NCBI GenBank assembly: GCA_009377605.1
Contig: WHTT01000051.1
Span: 8,548-49,880, forward strand
DNA from: Luteitalea sp.
Lineage (GTDB): Bacteria > Acidobacteriota > Vicinamibacteria > Vicinamibacterales > Vicinamibacteraceae
Length of the DNA stretch: 41,333 nucleotides
Reading direction: 5' to 3'
Shown: positions 7,601 to 12,847 of the stretch, piece by piece
How the letters are laid out: every line of letters starts with the position of its first letter
Position numbering within the stretch: position 1 is the stretch's first letter
Translations under genes and position numbers: made by a program
Notes under the pieces: generated by a model
The model's database searches: none
What the model was told of the DNA's origin: nothing
What the model saw: the letters and a program-made list of their open reading frames with translations, nothing else

Positions 7601-9188
7601 CATCGCCCTCGGCCAGGGCAAAGAGGCTGCCCGCGATGCCAAGCGCTGCGTAGCGCTCCTGAAACTGCTGATGGCCGAAGCGAAACGACACGCCCGGATA
7701 ATCCGCGCGCTCAAGGACGTGGTGAGCGGACAGCGCGGCAAGGACGGCCGCAGGCTCCCGCACATCGGCGATCTGATTGCGCGACGCCAGGTCCGTTGCG
7801 ACGGCAACCGTGATGGCGCGGGCATCCTCTTCAGGCAGCGAGACAGCGCCGCGCCGGGTCATCTCCGTCGCGAGCGCCTCCAGGTAGTCGCTGGCACGGC
7901 CGAACAGAGGCGCTCCCTGCAAGGCGTTGCGATGCTCGCCCTTCTCCTGCAGCTCGGTAACGGCGCCGAGCACGCCCATCTTCGTCTCAGGAATCGGCAC
8001 TCCCGCTTCGAAGAGCGAGGCCACCTCCGAAAGGATGAAGGGCGTCCGCGTCAGGTCGTCGAGGACTGGCTTTGCATCGAGCAGCGCTTGCAGTCCGCGA
8101 GCCTTGGCGGCCAGGCGCGCGGCCAGGTACGCGGCCCGCTCGCGCCGGAGCAGCGGAAGCAGACGCAGCCGGACCGCGCCCGGCAGCGGCGGGACCAGAT
8201 GATGCATCCGGGTTGCGACGACGATACCTGCACGGGGGAAGTGCAGGTCGAGGTCGCGCAGCGCCTGTTCGGCCCGTTCGGAGCTGGACTCGGCAACCTC
8301 GTTCCACCCGTTCAGGAGGAACCAGAGCTGCTCAGCGGTCTGGGCGCGGGCGAGCGCGCCCGCGTCGAGCCCCTGCGCCTGAAACTGCGGCGTGCCGGAA
8401 ATGAACTCCAGAATGCCGCGTCCAGAAACGACCCACCCTGGCAGGTCGATGAAGATGGGGATCTGGCCGGCTTGCACGTCGCTCGCGAGCTGGACGAGCG
8501 TGGTGGTCTTGCCACGGCCCGCCGGCGCCTCGAGCACGATGCGCCGGTTCTGGCAGAGTGCTGTGCGGATGTCGTTCACGGTGAAGACATCGACGGCTTC
8601 GGCACCATTGGCCTCGAGCCTGTGCGCCCGCAGGGCGATCATCGGCCCTTTGACCCGCGCCGCGAGATTGGCGGCACTTTCGGCCACCGCCGCCTTTATC
8701 CGCGCGACTTCTTCGGCAAGGCCGGGCTCGACCGGAATGTCCAGGTGCAGGAAGTTCCGGCAGAGCATCACGCCCGCCGGCAACATCAGCGACGTGACAA
8801 TGTCCTCGCGCTCGATGACGGTGAGCTCAAGGCCGTACTTGGAGCGAATCTCCGTCACCCATGGCCCTTGCTTCTTCCTGCTGACCGTGTCCGGCGTGAC
8901 GAAGATCAGTGACTTCAGGTCGCCGTAGTGCTTCGTTGCCCTCTCGGCGTCGGCAACGATCTTCTCGAGTGTTGGCGTCGTAGATGAGGCCAGCCCCTTG
9001 CCGACGCCGTCAGCCGACAGGAGCGCGCTGGCATAGGCGTCAAGCCCGAGGTCAGCCCTGCGCTCGGAGGCAATCAGCTCCGGCCACCGCATGCGGCCAA
9101 GGGCGACTGCCAAATGCTGGAACTTCATCCCGCCTTCGTTGGCGATGAAGTCGGCGAGCGCCTTCAGGATCTCGGCTCTTACGGGCAT
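4674..9188 (-). CDS. Large STAND protein: nuclease-like N-terminus, NACHT NTPase, helical repeats
   Basis: This 1504-residue protein looks like an antiviral STAND NTPase. Residues 1-160 resemble a restriction-endonuclase-like fold: an acidic ERRADLGLDAYAS segment (E42, D46, D50), a strand SLIFVTPD, and KYGLELTVIEREDIV, a common end of such domains. A NACHT-type NTPase follows: Walker A APAGRGKTT at 221-229, Walker B-like region FLLNGWNEV at 290-298, and IVVATRM as sensor. The Walker B acidic positions of the usual LLDGLDE read Asn here. From about residue 480 to the end the protein is Ala/Leu-rich and helical, best read as HEAT- or TPR-like repeats for target recognition. In Avs and bacterial NACHT systems, ligand binding by the repeats causes oligomerisation and activates the N-terminal effector. 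It is the last gene of the island 2 operon, 33 bases after the coiled-coil gene. Nuclease assignment is tentative; the NTPase is firm. Confidence 0.8.
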   Translation of the reverse strand: MPVRAEILKALADFIANEGGMKFQHLAVALGRMRWPELIASERRADLGLDAYASALLSADGVGKGLASSTTPTLEKIVADAERATKHYGDLKSLIFVTPDTVSRKKQGPWVTEIRSKYGLELTVIEREDIVTSLMLPAGVMLCRNFLHLDIPVEPGLAEEVARIKAAVAESAANLAARVKGPMIALRAHRLEANGAEAVDVFTVNDIRTALCQNRRIVLEAPAGRGKTTTLVQLASDVQAGQIPIFIDLPGWVVSGRGILEFISGTPQFQAQGLDAGALARAQTAEQLWFLLNGWNEVAESSSERAEQALRDLDLHFPRAGIVVATRMHHLVPPLPGAVRLRLLPLLRRERAAYLAARLAAKARGLQALLDAKPVLDDLTRTPFILSEVASLFEAGVPIPETKMGVLGAVTELQEKGEHRNALQGAPLFGRASDYLEALATEMTRRGAVSLPEEDARAITVAVATDLASRNQIADVREPAAVLAALSAHHVLERADYPGVSFRFGHQQFQERYAALGIAGSLFALAEGDADGLRRYTSHYVNEPAWAESLRMVAETLGIATGHAEADKRQVRAGRELLEMALAVDIVFAGELAHLCGAAVGVDARQAFGGRLRALHAGPDARFRDLAVAAMLATGSDDFQDIVAPLLSSADRETRLGTYRLWPDFSVSSLGPEWRKVVSAWPDDVRADFVSEMLHNGLNPEAAAFAAADKSAVVKTACAEALAWTGSDDALASVLGSMDAPAFEAFALDHIDQVPAALRANAVAALKEFIAETKDELKRLRTALNLIEAGEVGWDDVVKGALAALRPEDMRNAESHYIQPAVEHLHKADPAWVSEWLAVQVGEGVLYHADHWLTFAPAVPEALVDKYVGRLETEDLKHARFEGMIRVIAGGATPTLAARIYAKVRELRGKVEAEPETRPELEWAILRQLEAAFRALPDDVAVAGILASITGTGEPIDIIVAAHLLRKVGRRNDTPLQLGDLSLKARLRKYLKGNLETVLKQDDFDGQDKANLASALAQLGHAEDMPDLVTLIKADIERVRRGRKARADGDRGPLGNGGSMSYSGWHVEAVLQLDPAGAQQVLVGLLPQPEYAVDAAQAMARDFHPKPERAFDRKFRYELMWAAREGLAPALPDNARRERYAEALNAEIARLLMLPENERPMRELKELAKALAAIDGGASAAVIVEVMALPASWDEYTRADAVELLLASGVVVPSAAAFGIVDSILKRSEKYGLQDSEKYLFQRAVALCAFVDEPAKGVAKMREAITARRLYWYDLREIVIALGESRSDAALDYLLELASDPNLFEACEENLINAFAALDTPRAREVLLGLIEPGAGGITLPPRPHREDVLVARISDLAWREPAIARRLIALCERDLPDLNRHLLCKVMNWLGTAEARAGALNLIDDSKGWGAIPWGVRELLEGAFVERRPYGDSPGVFTQHARASNELRTSLFKMANRDAKRRKSAFGLLGQIEEWRLERGRPAGEPRHPDFQSGSPWPPMEPA

Positions 9189-9221
9189 GTTCGTGCGAAG
9201 TGGTCCGCCTCACCCCGGGCC

Positions 9222-10100
9222 TCAGGCGAACACGCGACTCAGATAGACGATGCCATCTTCAACGCGCGTCTTGACGGCCACGAGGCTCGGGAACGAGATA
9301 CTCGCGGCTTCGCCGTGGGTGCCTGAGTTGAACACCTTGAACAGCTCGATGATGTTCTCGACATCGTCATCGATGAACTGCTCGAGCGGAGCGGTGAGCA
9401 ATCCCCTCTCGTGCAGCGCGAACTGAATCCTGGCGCGACGTGTCGGGCGGCCGTCCTTTGTTTTGGCGCAATCAGGAAACGTCTGCAGCACGGCGTCATC
9501 CGGCGCGCGCTTCTCGAGAATCTCGGTGAAAATCTCGCGGGAGCTGGTGCAGAAGTGCCGCGAGGCGTCGGGATTTCGTGGGTCGAGGGCGAAGAGTGCG
9601 CCGCGCCAGCGGCTATCGAGATCCGGCGAGAGCGTCACAAGCTCGCCCGTGATGCGGGTGTCCTTCAACCTGGCCAAGTCGTCGCCGGCGAGTTGCGCGC
9701 CCTGCTCGTTCAGCAGGGCATTCATCACGTCGAGGCTGTTGGCGTTCTCGCGCTCGGATAGATCGAGTAGTTCGCCCATCTCTGCCGCGTAGCCCTGGTC
9801 GCGGTCGAGGGCAACGTAAGACCGGTGCAGGGTCTCGACTGAGGTTCGGAACGTGACGTAGCGCGTCACCACGACCGGCCTAGATTGCAGCTGACGGATG
9901 GCCTGCTGCACACGCTGCTGGTTGGCGCGGAGCCGCTGATTGTAGGCGCGCACCTCGCGGTTGTAGCTGTCGATCGCCGTCTTGACCTTACGGTTGTGAC
10001 TCTGAACAACCTGGTTGTAGCGATTGATTGCTTGACGTCGCTGATTGCCCTGCTGCTGCAGGTGGCTCTTGAACTGAGCCAGGGTCATGCGTCGAGCCAT
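9222..10100 (-). CDS. Coiled-coil protein with conserved C-terminal domain; possible defence nuclease
   Basis: The 292-residue protein has two parts. Residues 1-75 are a highly polar helix rich in Asn, Gln and Arg with recurring YN/HN pairs every seven residues (RYNQVVQSHNRKV, DSYNREVRAYNQRL), predicted coiled coil. Residues ~150-292 form a compact domain with WRGALFALDPRNPDASRHF, CTSSREIFTEIL, and DDVENIIELFKVFNSGTHGE. From memory this domain resembles proteins labelled predicted pPIWI-associating nuclease, but I could not check that; a HEPN-like helical domain is another possibility. The ATG at 10100 follows a GTGAGG ribosome-binding site that overlaps the stop of the HigA-like gene, so the two are likely co-translated. 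The NACHT gene follows after 33 bases. The genetic link argues for a joint function with the STAND protein. Confidence 0.6.
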   Translation of the reverse strand: MARRMTLAQFKSHLQQQGNQRRQAINRYNQVVQSHNRKVKTAIDSYNREVRAYNQRLRANQQRVQQAIRQLQSRPVVVTRYVTFRTSVETLHRSYVALDRDQGYAAEMGELLDLSERENANSLDVMNALLNEQGAQLAGDDLARLKDTRITGELVTLSPDLDSRWRGALFALDPRNPDASRHFCTSSREIFTEILEKRAPDDAVLQTFPDCAKTKDGRPTRRARIQFALHERGLLTAPLEQFIDDDVENIIELFKVFNSGTHGEAASISFPSLVAVKTRVEDGIVYLSRVFA

Positions 10101-10106
10101 GGAGCC

Positions 10107-11369
10107 TCACTGAGTCTTCCGATTGTTCCGACGAGATGAAGAGGGCCCCGGCTTCCCGAAGTGATGCCGCACAGCACCTATTCCGACGAACTGTGAAAGC
10201 AAGCGGTAATTCCGCTGCTCGTGCCGAATCTTTCCGGCGACGATAGCGGGATGCACCTTGAGCGCATTGGCGAGGCTGATGACGGACATCGCCGTCGGCT
10301 CCGCCCGTACAGCACTCGACTCCCAAATGGCTCGAGGAACCAGCGCTTCCTCGGCCCATTCGTCTGCCTGCGCTTCCCGGGGATCGTCCGGCGCGCCACC
10401 GACGTCACGCAGGGACAGATCGTCCACGAACGCCGCTTGGCCATCGATGTCCATGTGCCATCCGACATGTGCGAGCTCGTGCAGTAGGCAGAACCAAAAA
10501 TTGTCCAGCCTGTCGTAGCGCAGCGTCAACCCGATGACGGGAGTTCCGTCACCGAGTTTCAACGCAGCACCGTCCAAGTACGTCTTGGGAAGATGAGCGA
10601 CAATCACAAGCGGGATGCCGTGCTTGGCAAGGGACTCTTTCGCTAGGCGCGGCCCCTCCTCCAACCAGCTGAGCTGAGCGAGCTGGCGAAGAAACTCGAG
10701 CGTCACTGTCCCTGGGCGATACATCACGGACGGCTTCTCGCGATTGGCGTCACCCAGCACTTTCCAACACCACGCCTTGAGGGCAAACGGATCTGTCTTC
10801 GCGTTAGCTCGTGTCTGATGGCTCTTGCGGTAGAGTGCCGCACACGCGACCGTCGGGCCACCGGCCTGCTTGATCAGGTCGCGCACCAACTCCTCAGAAC
10901 GAGCGGCTAGATTTCGGACTGTAGGAATCCATCCCGCCTTGGCCATAGCCTTGATCGGAAAGCGGTCCCACTCGAGCGTCTCGATCTCCGTATCGAAATC
11001 GGCACCCGGCTGCTGCAGAAGCACCGCGGCCGGAATTCCTAGGTGCTCGTGGAGAGCACGCGCCATTGGCATCGTCAGCGGTCGCTTGCCCGAGAGCACT
11101 TCCGAGACTTTGGCTCGGCTGCCGATGAACGGGATGAGATCTCGTGGTGCGAGGCCCGCCTGTTCCAAACGAAACTCGATGGCCGCGACTGGGCTGGGAA
11201 AGCCCATCGGGACATGCTTCTCTTCGTAGTGCTCAACGAGATCAGCCAGGACATCGAGCTCATCGCCTTCAGGGGTATCGGGCTCGGCGTCCATGAGCGC
11301 TTCGATGCGAGCGAGCGCGGCGTTGTAGTCAGCCTCGCTCCGAATCGCCTTGATTTTGCCCATGTTCAC
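10107..11369 (-). CDS. HigA-like antitoxin fused to ImmA/IrrE zinc peptidase
   Basis: This 420-residue protein joins two modules. Residues ~1-120 match HigA-type (COG5499-like) antitoxins: an acidic N-terminus, then a helix-turn-helix with GLAPRDLIPFIGSRAKVSEVL and SGKRPLTMPMARALHEHLGI. Residues ~215-340 are an ImmA/IrrE-type metallopeptidase with HELAH at 297-301 followed by an acidic segment (VDDLSL...DPREAQADEWAEE) as third ligand region. ImmA-type peptidases cleave repressors such as ImmR when induced. The gene overlaps HigB by four bases (toxin first, as in higBA) and is followed after six bases by the coiled-coil gene. I infer that it neutralises HigB, represses the operon, and may sense stress or phage through the peptidase domain. 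Confidence 0.85.
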   Translation of the reverse strand: MNMGKIKAIRSEADYNAALARIEALMDAEPDTPEGDELDVLADLVEHYEEKHVPMGFPSPVAAIEFRLEQAGLAPRDLIPFIGSRAKVSEVLSGKRPLTMPMARALHEHLGIPAAVLLQQPGADFDTEIETLEWDRFPIKAMAKAGWIPTVRNLAARSEELVRDLIKQAGGPTVACAALYRKSHQTRANAKTDPFALKAWCWKVLGDANREKPSVMYRPGTVTLEFLRQLAQLSWLEEGPRLAKESLAKHGIPLVIVAHLPKTYLDGAALKLGDGTPVIGLTLRYDRLDNFWFCLLHELAHVGWHMDIDGQAAFVDDLSLRDVGGAPDDPREAQADEWAEEALVPRAIWESSAVRAEPTAMSVISLANALKVHPAIVAGKIRHEQRNYRLLSQFVGIGAVRHHFGKPGPSSSRRNNRKTQ

Positions 11370-11659
11370 ACCTCCTCCACGTCGATCCGGTCGTACTCCG
11401 CGTGAGTGCCGACGAAGCGAACGAACACGATACGAGCCCCGTAGTTGACTTTCACAACAAGCCGGTAGCTGTTGCCCTTGATGTTGAAGACCACACGGTT
11501 ATTGGCCACGATGCTGGCACTTCGATACTTCTCTTTGACCTTCGCCGGCGTGTCCCAATCTTCCTGCTCGACCTCCCGATACCAAGCCAGAAGCGGCTCC
11601 TCAGCATCGCGATGCCGCTCCCAGAACTCCCGCAGAGCTCTCTTGGCAATGATCCGCAT
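11366..11659 (-). CDS. HigB-like mRNA interferase toxin
   Basis: The 97-residue protein belongs to the HigB/RelE-like toxin family (HigB_toxin type). Typical features are MRIIAKRALREFWERHRDAEEPLLAWY at the N-terminus in outline, then EKYRSASIV, VVFNIKGNSYRLVVKV and IVFVRFVGTHAEYDRID, the last with the His and Tyr expected near the active site. RelE-family toxins cleave mRNA at the ribosome. It starts at an ATG at 11659 and its stop overlaps the HigA-like start by four bases. It heads the four-gene operon of island 2. Whether it works as an addiction module for the island or as effector of the defence proteins downstream cannot be told from sequence. Confidence 0.88.
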   Translation of the reverse strand: MRIIAKRALREFWERHRDAEEPLLAWYREVEQEDWDTPAKVKEKYRSASIVANNRVVFNIKGNSYRLVVKVNYGARIVFVRFVGTHAEYDRIDVEEV

Positions 11660-11687
11660 CTGGAATGTTGGTCCCTAAACACGTGAA

Positions 11688-11716
11688 AGTATAATGCTCC
11701 CAAAACGAATTTACAG
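11688..11716 (-). promoter_or_regulatory. Possible promoter of the island 2 operon
   Basis: On the minus strand TATACT (plus positions 11688-11693) fits a -10 box 29 bases before the HigB start. A matching -35 box is weak (CTGTAA at 11711-11716, 17-bp spacer). A CACGTG palindrome at 11680-11685 sits just downstream of the -10 box and is a candidate operator for the HigA-like protein. Confidence 0.4.
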
Positions 11717-11925
11717 TCAAGCTCGCGCGGCAGGGTACGCGGCTCGACCTAAGCACACACGCCCCCTTGGTCGACAGCTGACAGGGTGCTGAAGGCACCC
11801 ACGTGGGCTATTCAAGGCACCCACGTGGCCCAAACTGGCGTATTTACCGCGATCTCAAAGGCGAAGAACGCAGCGAAGATCGGCGGCGTTGCACCCGGAC
11901 GGCGGGGCTATATCGTTAAACTATT
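11717..11925. repeat. Right end of island 2 with CACGTGG repeats
   Basis: No gene is seen. AAGGCACCCACGTGG occurs at 11792-11806 and 11814-11828, a 22-bp period, the second copy extending to GCACCCACGTGGCC, identical to 4407-4420 at the right end of island 1. A GTTGCACCCGG motif at about 11888 resembles the GCACC motifs at the other element ends. These are candidate recombinase arm sites. Confidence 0.6.
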
Positions 11926-11965
11926 GATTCTAAAGTAGATAATTTGGCGGAGAGGGTGGGATTCG
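11926..11965 (-). repeat. tRNA-Ser 3' end fragment (core C) with palindrome half-site
   Basis: GATTCTAAA at 11926-11934 equals the right arm of the palindrome beside core A. After ten bases follows a 21-base copy of the tRNA-Ser 3' end (11945-11965), in the orientation of the intact gene. It ends at ATTCG and diverges after that. It marks the right border of island 2. Confidence 0.85.
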
Positions 11966-11973
11966 GTGCCGGT

Positions 11974-11996
11974 CGCGACGTGCAGCGCACGTCGCG
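11974..11996. repeat. Perfect 10-bp hairpin between core C and the tRNA
   Basis: CGCGACGTGC (11974-11983) pairs with GCACGTCGCG (11987-11996) around a three-base loop. The right arm is also the first sequence of the window (2-12), so the hairpin probably belongs to the duplicated tRNA flank. A second transcription terminator for the tRNA is possible. Confidence 0.7.
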
Positions 11997-12020
11997 CCAA
12001 ACGGGAAGACCAGCCGATGC

Positions 12021-12045
12021 GCCAACTCGCCGAAGGCGAGTTGGC
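12021..12045 (-). terminator. Hairpin directly downstream of tRNA-Ser
   Basis: GCCAACTCGCC (12021-12031) pairs perfectly with GGCGAGTTGGC (12035-12045). In the minus-strand transcript the loop is closed as C-UUCG-G, an exceptionally stable tetraloop. The stem includes the last bases of the tRNA (GCCA), so it may serve both termination and 3' processing. No clear T-run follows. Confidence 0.6.
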
Positions 12046-12137
12046 GGAGAGGGTGGGATTCGAACCCACGTGCCAGGCTCATCACCCGACAAAGCGCTTT
12101 CGAGGCGCCCCCGTTACGACCACTTCGGTACCTCTCC
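12042..12137 (-). tRNA. tRNA-Ser (anticodon CGA)
   Basis: A complete type II tRNA with encoded CCA. The acceptor strands GGAGAGG (from 12137) and CCTCTCC (12046-12052) pair perfectly, followed by discriminator G and CCA. The anticodon stem GGCGC/GCGCT closes the loop CTCGAAA, giving anticodon CGA for UCG codons. The long variable arm between the anticodon stem and GTGGGTTCGAATCCCAC is typical of tRNA-Ser. Its 3' end is the integration target for the islands at 57-11965. Confidence 0.97.
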
Positions 12138-12191
12138 GCAAGGCAAGACTCTTAATCTTATCACAGCGAATTCACGCGCTAAACAACACAA

Positions 12192-12737
12192 TCACATGGA
12201 GTTGCGTGAACGATGGGTGGCGGCCGTGTCGACCGACCCGGGAGCCTCCGGCCGACGTGCACGAAAGAATTCCTGCAACAAGCCTCGGGCCTCTTGCTCG
12301 AGCAGGCCCTCGACCACCTCGACCCGATGATTGAGGGCCGGATGCTCGAACGCTCGCATCGTGGAGCGGGCCGCCCCAGCCTTCGGCTCGCGCGTACCAA
12401 AGACAACCCGCGCGACCCGTGCATGCACGGTCGCACCGACACACATGAGACAGGGCTCGACGGTGACGAAGAGCTCCGCGCTCGTGAGCCGGTAGTTCCC
12501 GATGCGCGACGCCGCAGCGCGCAGCGCCTCGATCTCGGCATGCGCCGTGGGATCCGATGCCGTGATCGGTCGATTGTGGCCGGCGCCAATGATCTCGTCA
12601 TCGAGAACGACAACCGCACCAATCGGGACCTCGCCCTTATCGGCCGCCTTGCGAGCCTCGTCCATTGCGAGATGCATGAACCGCTCGTCGCGTTCGAGAG
12701 TTGTCACAGCGCCACGGTCCACCTTTGCGAAGAGCAT
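12192..12737 (-). CDS. tadA: tRNA-specific adenosine deaminase TadA
   Basis: This 181-residue enzyme converts adenosine to inosine at the wobble position of tRNA-Arg(ACG). The zinc-binding deaminase signature is complete: H66-A-E68 with the catalytic glutamate and P-C96-LM-C99. Flanking segments (GEVPIGAVVV, SDPTAHAEIEALR, VTVEPCLMC) match TadA rather than cytidine or guanine deaminases. I chose the ATG at 12737; the frame extends upstream to 12908, but those residues are not family-like and overlap the probable promoter of the divergent gene. The gene lies next to tRNA-Ser on the same strand, outside the islands. Confidence 0.93.
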   Translation of the reverse strand: MLFAKVDRGAVTTLERDERFMHLAMDEARKAADKGEVPIGAVVVLDDEIIGAGHNRPITASDPTAHAEIEALRAAASRIGNYRLTSAELFVTVEPCLMCVGATVHARVARVVFGTREPKAGAARSTMRAFEHPALNHRVEVVEGLLEQEARGLLQEFFRARRPEAPGSVDTAATHRSRNSM

Positions 12738-12847
12738 ACTATGTGGTCGCGGTGCCGGAACAGGAAACCCCTCCTGAACAGATCGCACAAGACCTGCGGG
12801 ATGCGTACGACCGTGGTTTGCAGCTCGAAACGTCTCGAGACGCCACC

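Noticed and set aside
6939-8912. Long plus-strand open frame (657 codons) antisense to the NACHT gene
   Set aside because: Its residues show no family features and follow from the high-GC third-position bias of the opposite strand; the minus-strand protein has clear NTPase motifs.
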